A stretch of 64,000 nt of DNA from Sneathiella sp. HT1-7 (GCF_020731145.1 NZ_JAJFZN010000005.1:62001-126000); one strand, 5' to 3'. Counted from the stretch's first letter, positions 35,735 to 45,080 are shown. Numbers and translations are program-made. The notes: generated from the sequence alone by a model not told the origin.

Positions 35735-36511
35735 TTACGACATTACGTGATAGCCCGCGTCGACATATGAAATGTTGCCAGTAACATTCTTTGCAGCATC
35801 GCTGACTAGGCCAACAGCCATGTTACCGACATCTTCAATAGTTACCAGACGATGTTGCGGCGCTCGTGCGCACGCCTCGTCGATCAATTCATCAAAATGC
35901 GCTATGCCGGAGGCCGCACGCGTCTTCAACGGGCCGGGTGACAGAGCATTTACGCGAATGCCTTTGGGGCCGAGTTCCGCCGCCAGATAATGCATGGAGG
36001 CTTCAAGCGCTGCCTTGACCGGACCCATAATATTGTAGTGGTCAACAACCTTCTCTGCGCCATAATAGCTTACGGTTAGCAAGCTCCCGCCATCTTTCAT
36101 TAGCGGTTCAGCGTGTCGTGCCAGCCGGATAAAGGAATGACAGGAGATGTCCATCGCTTGGGCAAATCCAGCGCGAGAGCAGTCTATGACGCGTCCTTGT
36201 AGATCCTCTGCGGGGCAGTAGGCGATGGAATGCAATAAAAAATCAAGGCCACCCCATTCCTTTGTAATTCTTTCAAATACGGCCTCCATCTGCGAATCGT
36301 CCTCGACATCTAGTGGCAGCAGCATCTCGGCATTAACGCTAGTTGCGACCTTCTCAACATAAGGTCGCGCCTTTTCATTCAGATAGGTGAGCGCGAGTCG
36401 TCCTCCGGAGCCATGAAAGGCGCGCGCACAGCCAGCGGCAATTGAATGATCATTGGCAATGCCGACGACCAACCCCCGTTTGCCACTGATTAAATTCGGA
36501 ATCATATGCAA
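35735..36511 (-). CDS. fabI: Enoyl-[ACP] reductase, FabI type (short-chain dehydrogenase)
   Basis: A 258-residue SDR protein with the divergent FabI glycine pattern (GLVVGIANDHSIAAGCARAF), the SIAY segment, and the FabI catalytic Tyr159-x6-Lys166 in YNIMGPVK. It reduces trans-2-enoyl thioesters with NADH. It lies between phaC and the MaoC-Pta gene, not in a fatty-acid operon, so it is probably a specialised copy. One possibility is an enoyl-CoA reductase serving as an electron sink. Tyr150 (SYYGAEK) matches the second conserved FabI tyrosine region. Confidence 0.9.
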   Translation of the reverse strand: MHMIPNLISGKRGLVVGIANDHSIAAGCARAFHGSGGRLALTYLNEKARPYVEKVATSVNAEMLLPLDVEDDSQMEAVFERITKEWGGLDFLLHSIAYCPAEDLQGRVIDCSRAGFAQAMDISCHSFIRLARHAEPLMKDGGSLLTVSYYGAEKVVDHYNIMGPVKAALEASMHYLAAELGPKGIRVNALSPGPLKTRAASGIAHFDELIDEACARAPQHRLVTIEDVGNMAVGLVSDAAKNVTGNISYVDAGYHVMS

Positions 36512-36517
36512 ATCATC

Positions 36518-38440
36518 CTATTCCTGAAAAACGTATGTACCGGGAGCATTTCCCAAAATTTCATAGCCTTGGTCGGTCAATCCCATAGCTGGCGGGGAGG
36601 TCTGCTGACCTGAACGGGCTTTTAGCCAAGCACTAAACTCCGGCCACCAAGATCCTTCCTGCTCCGTCGTGTCTTCATACCATTGCTCTGGATCCTTATA
36701 GCGATCATCCAATTTATGGAGGGCAAGACGATAGTGGCGCCGTGGATGTCCCGGCTCAGAGACAATCCCTGCGTTATGGCCGCCATTGGTTAGCAGGAAT
36801 GTAATTTCGGTGTCGGACAGGATATGGAACTTATATACGGATTGCCACGGTGCAACGTGATCCCATTCGGTTCCGACCGCAAATATGGGCACAGTTATGT
36901 CTGAAACAGCGACTGGTCGCCCTTCGACGAGAAAGCGGCCTTCGGCAAGATCGTTGTTCAGGAATAAATGCCGTAGATATTCGGAATGCATACGGTATGG
37001 CATGCGCGTGGCATCCGCATTCCAGGTCATTAGATCATTGAGGTCTGGCTCTTCGCCCATCAGGTAATTTCGGACTGAGCGGGACCATATAAGATCGTTG
37101 GAACGTAGTAATTGGAATGCACCCGCCATCTGTTTTGTATCCAGAAACCCTTGTTCCCACATCATGTCTTCCAGGAAGGTGACCTGACTTTCATTGATGA
37201 ACAGCATCAACTCCCCAGCCTCGGTAAAGTCGGCTTGGGCTGCGAAAAGCGAGAGTGATTTAAGTCGATCATCATTATCTCGACACATGGCTGCTGCGGC
37301 AATCGTTAGCAAGGTGCCGCCAAGGCAATAACCAACGCCATGCACTTTCTCATTCGGTATGATATTTTCTATAACATCAAGTGCTGCCATCACCCCGAGG
37401 CGTCGATAATCATCCATCGATAGGTCGCGATCATCAGGGTCCGGGTTTTTCCAAGAAACCATGAAAACTGTATACCCCTGCTCTGTTAGGAATTTAACGA
37501 GAGAGTTTTCGGGAGAAAGATCAAGGATATAGTATTTCATGATCCAAGCAGGCACGATGAGGATCGGTTCCGGATGAACCTTTTCCGTAGCGGGCTCATA
37601 TTGGATTAGCTCTATCAGCCGATTTCGGTAGATTACTTTTCCGGGCGTAACCGCAATATTTCTGCCAACTTGATATTTCTGATTATCCGTCCGTTTTCGG
37701 CCGCTGACGGCTGCCTCAAAATCTTTGACGAAATTCTGATAGCCGCGAACAAGGTTTTGTCCGCTTTCATCGACGGTTTTTTGAAGAACTTCCGGATTTG
37801 TCAAAAAATAATTGGACGGCGAGAAAACATCAAGAACTTGCCGAGTTGCAAACTCCACGACATTTTCATGTTGTTGGGTAACTCCGCGCACCCCGGTCGT
37901 AGCGTTATGACACCATTGCTGTGTCATCAAAAAGGATTGATGAAGTAGGTTATATGGGAATGTTTGCCAAGCCGGATCGCTAAAGCGTTTATCTTGCGGC
38001 AAGGGCTCAATGCATCGTGGCGAAGCATCATCGTCATTTTTATTCTGCGCACACTGGGTCGCGTAGTTGGCAAGACGCAGGCTCTTCTTCACAGCCTTCT
38101 CAACAAGCTGAAGCCGCTTGCCCGGCGAGGTAGCCAGATGAACGACCCAATCGGCATAGGCTCCAGCAAGGGCGCTGGGAGAAAGTCCGCCTGTAAAACG
38201 AGCGGCCATTGCATGTGTGGAACGGTCCAGTATTTCCTGCATTGATGTTGAGAAATAGGAGTCGCGTTCAAATGGCGAATGCCCCATATCAGGGTTTCCC
38301 ATGATTTTCTGATAGGGATATGCAATAGCAGAAGGTGGCGTCTTACCCTTGGTTGTTGTCACAGCGGGTAAATTTGTTTTGGTGGCGACCATTTTTGCGG
38401 GTCTCTTTCTCGTTTTGTGGGAAGCTTGTTTTTGTGCCAT
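36518..38440 (-). CDS. phaC: Poly(R)-hydroxyalkanoic acid synthase, class I type
   Basis: A PHA synthase of 640 residues from ATG 38440. The catalytic triad is visible: Cys372 in the lipase-like box GYCLGG, Asp527 in GTEWDHVAPW, and His555 in TNGGHNAGIV. The PhaC N-terminal domain (about 70-240) precedes the alpha/beta-hydrolase domain. It polymerises (R)-3-hydroxyacyl-CoA on granules. The frame opens at ATG 38464, eight codons earlier, but no ribosome site precedes that codon; TGGAAAT precedes 38440. The start choice also leaves room for a leader after the predicted promoter. It is the first gene of the leftward six-gene run and has a perfect FNR-type box about 80-90 bp upstream. Confidence 0.9.
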   Translation of the reverse strand: MAQKQASHKTRKRPAKMVATKTNLPAVTTTKGKTPPSAIAYPYQKIMGNPDMGHSPFERDSYFSTSMQEILDRSTHAMAARFTGGLSPSALAGAYADWVVHLATSPGKRLQLVEKAVKKSLRLANYATQCAQNKNDDDASPRCIEPLPQDKRFSDPAWQTFPYNLLHQSFLMTQQWCHNATTGVRGVTQQHENVVEFATRQVLDVFSPSNYFLTNPEVLQKTVDESGQNLVRGYQNFVKDFEAAVSGRKRTDNQKYQVGRNIAVTPGKVIYRNRLIELIQYEPATEKVHPEPILIVPAWIMKYYILDLSPENSLVKFLTEQGYTVFMVSWKNPDPDDRDLSMDDYRRLGVMAALDVIENIIPNEKVHGVGYCLGGTLLTIAAAAMCRDNDDRLKSLSLFAAQADFTEAGELMLFINESQVTFLEDMMWEQGFLDTKQMAGAFQLLRSNDLIWSRSVRNYLMGEEPDLNDLMTWNADATRMPYRMHSEYLRHLFLNNDLAEGRFLVEGRPVAVSDITVPIFAVGTEWDHVAPWQSVYKFHILSDTEITFLLTNGGHNAGIVSEPGHPRRHYRLALHKLDDRYKDPEQWYEDTTEQEGSWWPEFSAWLKARSGQQTSPPAMGLTDQGYEILGNAPGTYVFQE

Positions 38441-38517
38441 GATATTTCCATTCACGCCCATCATTGGGGAAGCCGGGGAAACTTAGCTATACTATCAGTG
38501 ATTTGTGCGCCGCAGCA

Positions 38518-38531
38518 TTGATCAGGATCAA
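38518..38531. promoter_or_regulatory. FNR/Anr-type box upstream of phaC
   Basis: TTGATCAGGATCAA is identical over all 14 bases to the box at 17320. On the minus strand a TAGTAT hexamer at 38494-38489 begins about 30 bp from the box centre. This places the box close to -42 for transcription toward phaC. It lies in the 294-bp divergent region shared with the Lon-family gene, whose own start is about 200 bp away. Confidence 0.72.
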
Positions 38532-38665
38532 TCTCGAAAGCCTTTGCAGGCAATGTTTTTCTAAGTTCAGACCTCTGTACACAAGCAAGCTTTCAAATAT
38601 ATGCCGGATTTTAGACGTTTCGCCAGATAGCGGTTTAATCAAAGCAGTGAATTCCACGCTTCGAA

Positions 38666-38679
38666 TTGATTTGGCTCAT
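38666..38679 (+). promoter_or_regulatory. Degenerate FNR-type half-conserved box upstream of the Lon-family gene
   Basis: TTGATTTGGCTCAT keeps TTGA-N6-TCA of the FNR/FixK pattern but misses the final base and the inner symmetric A. TAGAAT at 38701-38706 is a good -10 element, and its spacing puts the box centre near -40. The Lon-family start is at 38735. The match is weaker than the two perfect boxes, so it could be chance. Confidence 0.4.
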
Positions 38680-38734
38680 ATTGGGCGACAAATAATATGC
38701 TAGAATCGCGAGATACTAAAAAAAGGATTTCCTG

Positions 38735-41179
38735 ATGGTGGATACTAAGGCACTGCCCGCTTCACAATTATGCCGCAGATATGATCTTGAAGCACTTGGG
38801 TTTAAGGATACAACCGAATTGGAGGATTTGCGCGAGCCGTTAGGTCAGGATCGTGCGGTAGAGGCCATTCGCTTTGGTATTGGTGTGCGTCATCATGGCT
38901 TTAATTTGTTTGCATTTGGCCCTTCAGGATCTGGTAAAACAGAAATTATCCGTCGTTATCTTGAACCCGAAGCTGCGGCAAAGCCAGTCCCGGATGACTG
39001 GTGTTATATAAATAATTTTAAGGTACCGGATCACCCAAAATTGTTACGCTTGCCCGCAGGGCGCGCGAATGATCTCGCGCAGCAGATGGAGGCACTTACC
39101 GAAGAAGTTCGCGCCGTTATTTCCGCCGCCTATGAAAGTGAGGATTACCGCACACGGCTTGATGTTATTGTGGAGCAGTTCAAGCTAAAGCAGGAAGAAG
39201 CATTCGAGGATCTGCAGAAGAAGGCAGACGAGAAAAACGTCTCCATTGTCCGGACGCCGATGGGTCTCGCTTTGGCACCATCGCAAGATGGAAAGGTGCT
39301 AAATCCGGAGGCTTTTTCCAAGCTGTCCTCAGAGAGCCAAGAGAAATTCAAGAAAGACATCGGCGAACTGGAAGGTGATTTGCAGGCTGTTGTTCGTATG
39401 CTTCCGGAAGTGGAGCGCGAGCAGCGCCGGGAAATCACTAAGCTTAACCGGGAGGTCACAAGCTTTGCGGTCGATCACCTCATAGATGAAATTCGGGAAA
39501 AGTGGCGGGATTGTACGGCAGTGCTCGTCTTTTTTGATGAAGTTCAGGACTATATCATCAACCATAGTGATGTGTTCCGTTTAACCAAGGACGAGGCGGT
39601 GGAGACAGTTCCGGCCCGTATCGCCGCGGATTTTGTGATGCAGCAGGAACGTGTCATCGGGAACTGCCAGATTAATGTTCTGATCAGCCATGACGCCAAT
39701 GGCGGTGCGCCGGTTGTCTATGAAGATAATCCTACGGTTGAGAACCTGATCGGTCGGATAGAGCATCGCTCGGAATTTGGCTCCTTGGTGACAGATTTTC
39801 GGTTGATTAAACCCGGTGCGCTTCATCGGGCGAATGGCGGTTATCTAATCCTTGATGCCCGCCGATTGGTATTTCAACCCTATGCCTGGGAAACTCTCAA
39901 GCGCGAACTCCGCAGCCAGGAAGTAAGAATAGAATCGCTCACCCAAATGATGTCACTTGGCAGTATGGTAAGCCTGCAACCAGAAACGATGCCATTAGAT
40001 ATTAAGGTGATCCTGATAGGTGACCCGCTTCTTTACTATCTACTCAGCCAGAATGATCCGGATTTTCAAAACCTTTTCAAGGTGCCGGTTGATTTTGACG
40101 ATCGTCTACCGGTGACGGATGACGCCGTTGCGTTATATGCGAAATTTATTGCGACAGAAGCGAGAAAAAAACGGCTAATGCCGCTGGAGCGGGGTGCTGT
40201 TGAAAAAGTAATGGAAAGGATGACCCGCCTTACTTCAGATACGGAAAGGTTGTCTAGTCATACCCGCTCTTTGTCCGACTTAATGTCAGAGGCGGATTAC
40301 TGGGCTGCGTCCCGGAAGGCATCACATATCGCCGCAGAGGATGTGACGCACGCGATAAAAGCCCATATTCATCGATCGGACCGGATGCGTGAACGCACTC
40401 AGGAACAGTTCCAGCGCGGTACAATGATGCTCGACACCTCGGGTGCCAAGGTCGGCCAGATCAATGGCTTATCTGTAATGCAGTTAGGTGATTTTGCCTT
40501 TGGTCGGCCGAGCAGGATTACAGCAAGGGTGCATCTCGGGCGTGGTCGCGTCATCGATATTGAACGTGAAGTGGAACTTGGCGGCCCGCTTCATTCAAAA
40601 GGCGTGCTGATCCTCTCTAATTTTCTGGCGGCACGTTATACCGAAAATAAGCCGTTGTCCTTGAATGCGAGCCTGGTGTTTGAGCAATCTTACGGCGGCG
40701 TAGATGGAGATAGTGCGTCTTCGACAGAGCTTTATGCACTTTTATCCGCGCTGGCAGATGTTCCAATAAAGCAGTCCCTGGCTGTTACGGGGTCGGTAAA
40801 TCAATTCGGTGAAGTGCAAGCTATCGGGGGCGTAAATGAAAAGATTGAGGGATTCTTCGATCTTTGTAACTTCCGCGGACTTAGTGGTACTCAGGGTGTG
40901 CTTATTCCGGAGTCAAACGTCAAACATCTTATGTTGAAGGATGAGGTTGTGGAAGCGGCAGAAAAAGGCAAGTTCCATATTTTTTCAGTTGCCAGCATTG
41001 ACGAGGGGATCGAGATTTTGACAGGCATGCCTGCCGGAGAGCTGGATGCGGCTGGAAATTATCCTAAAGATACGATCAATGGCCGGGTTAAATTACGGCT
41101 TGAGGCTTTTGCTGAATCAGCACGGCGATATGTAAAGTCTGGCGGCGAAGAGAAAATGTCGGAGGTAAATGATGACTGA
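38735..41179 (+). CDS. Lon-family ATP-dependent protease (AAA_32/LonB-like, stand-alone)
   Basis: An 814-residue protein. An N-terminal AAA_32-type ATPase region has Walker A GPSGSGKT (62-69) and a long helical insertion (about 110-270). A C-terminal Lon proteolytic domain has the Ser-Lys dyad: Ser660 in DGDSAS and Lys703 in VNEKIEGF. There is no Lon N-terminal substrate domain, so this is not housekeeping Lon. It probably degrades a specific set of cytosolic proteins. It overlaps the USP-like gene by 11 nt. It is divergent from phaC and shares the intergenic region containing the FNR-type boxes. Confidence 0.9.
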   Translation: MVDTKALPASQLCRRYDLEALGFKDTTELEDLREPLGQDRAVEAIRFGIGVRHHGFNLFAFGPSGSGKTEIIRRYLEPEAAAKPVPDDWCYINNFKVPDHPKLLRLPAGRANDLAQQMEALTEEVRAVISAAYESEDYRTRLDVIVEQFKLKQEEAFEDLQKKADEKNVSIVRTPMGLALAPSQDGKVLNPEAFSKLSSESQEKFKKDIGELEGDLQAVVRMLPEVEREQRREITKLNREVTSFAVDHLIDEIREKWRDCTAVLVFFDEVQDYIINHSDVFRLTKDEAVETVPARIAADFVMQQERVIGNCQINVLISHDANGGAPVVYEDNPTVENLIGRIEHRSEFGSLVTDFRLIKPGALHRANGGYLILDARRLVFQPYAWETLKRELRSQEVRIESLTQMMSLGSMVSLQPETMPLDIKVILIGDPLLYYLLSQNDPDFQNLFKVPVDFDDRLPVTDDAVALYAKFIATEARKKRLMPLERGAVEKVMERMTRLTSDTERLSSHTRSLSDLMSEADYWAASRKASHIAAEDVTHAIKAHIHRSDRMRERTQEQFQRGTMMLDTSGAKVGQINGLSVMQLGDFAFGRPSRITARVHLGRGRVIDIEREVELGGPLHSKGVLILSNFLAARYTENKPLSLNASLVFEQSYGGVDGDSASSTELYALLSALADVPIKQSLAVTGSVNQFGEVQAIGGVNEKIEGFFDLCNFRGLSGTQGVLIPESNVKHLMLKDEVVEAAEKGKFHIFSVASIDEGIEILTGMPAGELDAAGNYPKDTINGRVKLRLEAFAESARRYVKSGGEEKMSEVNDD

Positions 41180-42029
41180 GCCCTCGCCCCCGAAATATCA
41201 CAGGGTATTGCTCCAGATTGATGCGGCGACGCATTGTCAGGAAACGGTTGGAGCAGCCATTGATATCACGGCGCGGCTTGGAGGGGAGTTGCATGGCATT
41301 TTTATAGAGGACGCGGACCTTATCACCGTCGGAGAGTTTGATTTTATCCGTGAGTTCCGCCTGTCCTCACCAACCGCACATCAACTGGATCGACTTACTT
41401 TGAAAGGTCAGTTGCGCGCAATGGCAAGAAGCGTTCAGCGACAGCTTGAGCGCGCGGGGAGCCGCCGTAAGGTTACTGTAGGCTTCCGGTCGGTTCGCGA
41501 GGATGTTTGGCGGAACGAGGGAGAAACACTTGTCGACGCTGATCTGATCATCATCGAAAGCACAAATAGACTGAAAAGCCGGGGTTACCGCGGTCAGCGT
41601 TCAAACCGACGTGCTCTTGCAACGATGCGTCCGACATTACTGCTGAAAGGCGGCGGGCGGCTGGTGCCTTATGTTACGGTCATCTGTGACTCCGTTGACG
41701 CGGCGGATCATGGCATGCGCGTGGCGCGGGCTCTTTTGGGAGCGTCTCTCAAAAACATAACGCTTCTTCCTTATCGTGTGACCGAGCGGGTGTATGGCGA
41801 GATACTTAATTTTGAACAGGAATTTTCTAAAAGCGCGGATCAGGCGACCGAAGGAAGCGGCCGAGTGCATGTTGCGCCTCTGGCTGCCGAAAGTGACAAC
41901 TCAATCATGAGTATGCTTGCGCCTGAAAACGGTGTCGTTGTTTTGAAAACAGGAGGAGCACTCATGAACAATCCAACAGAACTGGAATCACTCATCATAA
42001 GTCAGCATCCCTTGCTGTTTGTTCAGTGA
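41169..42029 (+). CDS. Universal-stress-protein-like protein (two tandem half-domains)
   Basis: A 286-residue soluble protein. Its first half (RVLLQIDAATHCQETVGAAI, then GGELHGIFIEDADLITVGEF) looks like a USP fold. A second alpha/beta segment starts near 160 (YVTVICDSVDAADHGMRVAR). The usual ATP-binding G-x2-G-x9-GS motif is not evident. A strong GGAGGT lies 5 nt ahead of the ATG, inside the end of the Lon-family gene; a second ATG immediately follows. The 11-nt overlap argues that it is made together with the protease, perhaps as an adaptor or stress sensor. The function is unknown. Confidence 0.7.
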   Translation: MMTEPSPPKYHRVLLQIDAATHCQETVGAAIDITARLGGELHGIFIEDADLITVGEFDFIREFRLSSPTAHQLDRLTLKGQLRAMARSVQRQLERAGSRRKVTVGFRSVREDVWRNEGETLVDADLIIIESTNRLKSRGYRGQRSNRRALATMRPTLLLKGGGRLVPYVTVICDSVDAADHGMRVARALLGASLKNITLLPYRVTERVYGEILNFEQEFSKSADQATEGSGRVHVAPLAAESDNSIMSMLAPENGVVVLKTGGALMNNPTELESLIISQHPLLFVQ

Positions 42030-42080
42030 CATTCGAAACTGAGTGTTTGAAATTCAAGTTTGCAATCATGAAGGTTTAAT

Positions 42081-43325
42081 ATGCAAGACGAGAACGTGAA
42101 AGATGCGGAGACAAGGCCTGCGGAACTTAAGCGACGGCTTACACTCCCTCTTCTCACCCTTTATGGCCTTGGTGTGACGATTGGCGCAGGAATATACGTA
42201 CTCGTCGGAACAACGGCGGCGCGGGCCGGTATCTATGCACCGATTTCATTTCTGGTGGCGGCTTCTGTTGTTGCTTTTACCGGCTTCACTTATGCTGAAT
42301 TGTCGACCCGCCATCCTGTCAGCGCAGGGGAGGCCGCCTATGTAAGGGCAGGGTTTAATTCCAATCTTCTGACGTTGATTGTCGGATTATTGGTCGCGTC
42401 ATCGGGCATTGTTTCTTCTGCTGCCGTTTCAATTGGGGCGGCAGCCTATGTTGGCGAGATCATCCCACTTTCTCCGACGTTACTGACGATTGCAATAATA
42501 TTGATAGTTGGTGTCATTGCTGCATGGGGGATACTGGAATCAGTTTTTGTCGCGGCCATCTTCACAGTAATTGAGATTGCGGGGTTGGGCCTTGTTATTT
42601 ACTTCGGTGTGAGCGCCGAACCAGAGGTTCTGTTAAACATAGATACCTTGCTCCCGCCACTCGATGGCGTTATCTGGGGCGGCATAATTTCAGCGAGCTT
42701 GCTTGCGTTTTTCGCCTTTGTGGGCTTTGAAGATATTGCGAATGTCGCAGAGGAAGTAATTGAACCTCACAGAAACATGCCGCGAGGCATTATACTTACG
42801 CTCCTGATCGCGACGGTCCTTTACTTTCTGGTGGTTTCTGTTGTTGTTCTTGTGGTGCCTATTGCGGATCTTGCCGGATCTGCCGCTCCTCTTGCTCTTG
42901 TCTTTGAGTCGGCGGGAAGCACCGCATCGGGGATATTTCGCCTAATCGCTATTGTTGCAACGACCAACGGAGTACTGATCCAGATCATCATGGCCTCCCG
43001 GGTGATATATGGATTGTCAGTGCAGAAAAGCCTGCCGTCTTTTCTGTCGGCTGTTAACCCAGTCACCGGAACGCCGCTTACTGCGACCGCTGTGATTGTA
43101 GTGTTGGTCTTAATATTCGCGACCCTCCTGCCGATCGCACAGCTGGCGGAGGCGACATCGACGATTGTCCTGATCGTTTTCTCGCTGGTTAATCTTGCTT
43201 TGATCCGTCTTAAATTAACGGGTGAGCAACCAACGGAGGGCGTCTTTATTGTACCGCTCTGGGTGCCGATAATGGGGTTTCTGACCAGCATTTCACTGCT
43301 GCTGTCAGGGCTGTTGCCGATTTAG
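42081..43325 (+). CDS. APC-superfamily permease
   Basis: A 414-residue transporter with about 12 helices. It opens with LPLLTLYGLGVTIGAGIYVL, the classical APC helix-1 motif (GxG between half-helices), then FTYAELSTRHPVSAGEAAYV. Helix 6 region FFAFVGFEDIANVAEEVIEPHRNMPRGI is also standard. It probably imports an amino acid or polyamine. It follows the USP-like gene by 51 nt and ends at a strong terminator hairpin. It is shorter than typical 450-residue relatives but looks intact. Confidence 0.9.
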   Translation: MQDENVKDAETRPAELKRRLTLPLLTLYGLGVTIGAGIYVLVGTTAARAGIYAPISFLVAASVVAFTGFTYAELSTRHPVSAGEAAYVRAGFNSNLLTLIVGLLVASSGIVSSAAVSIGAAAYVGEIIPLSPTLLTIAIILIVGVIAAWGILESVFVAAIFTVIEIAGLGLVIYFGVSAEPEVLLNIDTLLPPLDGVIWGGIISASLLAFFAFVGFEDIANVAEEVIEPHRNMPRGIILTLLIATVLYFLVVSVVVLVVPIADLAGSAAPLALVFESAGSTASGIFRLIAIVATTNGVLIQIIMASRVIYGLSVQKSLPSFLSAVNPVTGTPLTATAVIVVLVLIFATLLPIAQLAEATSTIVLIVFSLVNLALIRLKLTGEQPTEGVFIVPLWVPIMGFLTSISLLLSGLLPI

Positions 43326-43354
43326 GGCGTCAGTATGACTTTGAAAAATAGCTA

Positions 43355-43380
43355 ATGAGGCGGCAAAAAAGCCGCCTCAT
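43355..43380. terminator. Rho-independent-type hairpin between convergent APC and MCP genes
   Basis: ATGAGGCGGC and GCCGCCTCAT form a perfect 10-bp stem around a six-A loop. It lies 30 nt after the APC stop and 26 nt after the convergent MCP gene's stop. The minus-strand copy is followed by a T-rich run (TAGCTATTTTTC). It can serve both convergent genes. Confidence 0.65.
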
Positions 43381-43405
43381 CCTGTGGGGTGAATTGAAAT
43401 AAACG

Positions 43406-44533
43406 CTATTTACTGTTCAAGACTTCCGTCAGAAGTTCCGCTTGGCTCGTAAGTTCACTTGCGACGCTCGCCAACTGTTCAGAGCTGGCGCTGACTTCTT
43501 TGACATTCTCATTTACGACGCCAACATTGGTCGTGACATCCTGAACACCTGAAGCTGCTTCCTGTACATTTCGGGAAATCTCTTGTGTTGCGGCACCTTG
43601 TTCTTCAACGGCGGACGCAATTGCAGAAGACACTTCATTAATATTGGAAATGGATTTGCTGATTTCAGAGATAGAGCTGACAGCGGTTGTCGCCGCTTTC
43701 TGAATGGCTTCGACCTGTAGTCTGATCCCTTCAGTCGCTTTTTCCGTCTCTGCTGACAAGCTCTTGACCTCGCTAGCGACAACCGCGAAACCTTTACCGG
43801 CCTCTCCGGCGCGGGCGGCCTCGATTGTGGCATTCAGCGCAAGCAGTTTGGTTTGTCCGGCGATATTATTGATCAGTTTGACCACATTCCCGATTTCTTC
43901 AGATGCAGCGGAGAGGCTGGCAACCATATCGTTGACTTCTTTGGATTGAGTTACAGCTTCACTGGACATGTTCGCTGAACTATTGACCTGGCGGTTGATC
44001 TCTTGAATGGAGGAATTGAGCTCCTCTGCGGCTGAAGCAACCGTTTGGGTGTTCCGGCCAGCCTCTTCCGCCGCGGCGGCAACGGCAGCTGTTTTCTCGC
44101 TGGTGCTTTTGACCGTGTCGCCCATGAACTGGGCGCTGGTGTTCAATTGGCCTGCTGCAGTTGTAATCGCGGTAACGGCATCGTGGAATTTCGATATTTT
44201 TGCTTCAACACCATCTGCGGCGCTGTTTATCTTTTCGACAGCCACGCCATAGGAGCCCATAAGCCCTTCCGGTGCGATACGACGGAAATATTGATTTTCC
44301 GCAATAAAGCCAAGACACGCCGTGGATTCACGCAAGTAAGCATCGGCCCGGTCGATCATTTCATTTACCTTGGTGCAGAGCGCGCGTTCTATTCCCTCTT
44401 CAGCGGGAATATTTTTTATCCGACTTTCAAAATTGCCGCGACAGATGTTGTCGGCCACTTCCATAATTTCCTGAAGGCGCTCAGGACCAATACTCAATGT
44501 ATCTTTTGCATCTATTTTCAGTTCCATGTTCAT
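43406..44533 (-). CDS. Cytoplasmic methyl-accepting chemotaxis protein
   Basis: A 375-residue chemoreceptor without any membrane helix. The N-terminal 110 residues resemble a pair of HAMP-like helices ([16 protein letters not shown], then [12 protein letters not shown]). The long coiled-coil signalling domain follows, with the conserved hairpin tip ([20 protein letters not shown], then [15 protein letters not shown]). The tip binds CheA/CheW. Its ATG comes one base after the stop of the PAS-domain gene, so sensor and signaller are separate polypeptides. Together they resemble a split Aer. No other chemotaxis genes are in the window. Confidence 0.92.
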   Translation of the reverse strand: MNMELKIDAKDTLSIGPERLQEIMEVADNICRGNFESRIKNIPAEEGIERALCTKVNEMIDRADAYLRESTACLGFIAENQYFRRIAPEGLMGSYGVAVEKINSAADGVEAKISKFHDAVTAITTAAGQLNTSAQFMGDTVKSTSEKTAAVAAAAEEAGRNTQTVASAAEELNSSIQEINRQVNSSANMSSEAVTQSKEVNDMVASLSAASEEIGNVVKLINNIAGQTKLLALNATIEAARAGEAGKGFAVVASEVKSLSAETEKATEGIRLQVEAIQKAATTAVSSISEISKSISNINEVSSAIASAVEEQGAATQEISRNVQEAASGVQDVTTNVGVVNENVKEVSASSEQLASVASELTSQAELLTEVLNSK

Positions 44534-44534
44534 C

Positions 44535-45056
44535 TTATTGCTCCCTCATCAAGGAGGCTGCGAACTCGCCGTAGCTCAATCCTTTTTCCGTCAAAATTTC
44601 CTCAAGACGTGCAGCAGATTTCTGAGTGCCTTCCTTGCGGTTGGTAGAAGCAGCTTCGATATTGTTTAGCTCCGTGTAAAGCGGTTCAATCACTTCTTTG
44701 ATTGTTCGAGGATTGGGCACCCGGCGCGTGGAATGGTAACCGGATACACTACCATTTTCGTAGCTTGGAGTTACATGGGCGATAACCCAGTAGTGGTCTC
44801 CGTTCTTTGTCGAGTTTACCACATAAGCGAAAATCTCTTCTCCTTTTGCGATGGTGCTCCAGAAAAGGTCAAAAACGCCGCGCGGCATATTGTCATGCCG
44901 GATAACATTATGCGGTTTTCCAATAACTTCACTATCATCATAACCAGCTATTTCAAGGAAGGTATGATTTGCGTAAGTAATATGCCCTTTTAGGTCAGTT
45001 TTACTTACAATCAGGTCATTTTTATCGAAATAGACCTCTTGTCCTGGATAGTTCAC
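44535..45056 (-). CDS. Aer-like PAS-domain sensor protein
   Basis: A 173-residue protein with one PAS domain (about 10-115) of the aerotaxis type. It contains [40 protein letters not shown], and [16 protein letters not shown]. The Arg-His-Asp of RHDNMP matches residues needed for FAD binding in Aer. A C-terminal helical segment follows (about 125-170). I set the start at GTG 45056 because TGGAGGA lies 5-6 nt upstream; an in-frame TTG at 45080 would place that site inside the gene. It is followed at once by the soluble chemoreceptor gene. It probably reports redox state or oxygen to that receptor. Confidence 0.85.
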   Translation of the reverse strand: MNYPGQEVYFDKNDLIVSKTDLKGHITYANHTFLEIAGYDDSEVIGKPHNVIRHDNMPRGVFDLFWSTIAKGEEIFAYVVNSTKNGDHYWVIAHVTPSYENGSVSGYHSTRRVPNPRTIKEVIEPLYTELNNIEAASTNRKEGTQKSAARLEEILTEKGLSYGEFAASLMREQ

Positions 45057-45080
45057 TTTATTCCTCCAAATTAGTGACAA

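Noticed and set aside
38464-38703. 79-codon plus-strand frame in the phaC/Lon divergent region
   Set aside because: It covers the promoter region, including both FNR-type boxes, has no ribosome site and no recognisable domain.
42040-42080. TTGAAATTCAA dyad upstream of the APC gene as a possible FNR-type box
   Set aside because: The spacer is 3 bp rather than 6 between TTGA and TCAA, so it does not fit the FNR/FixK pattern.
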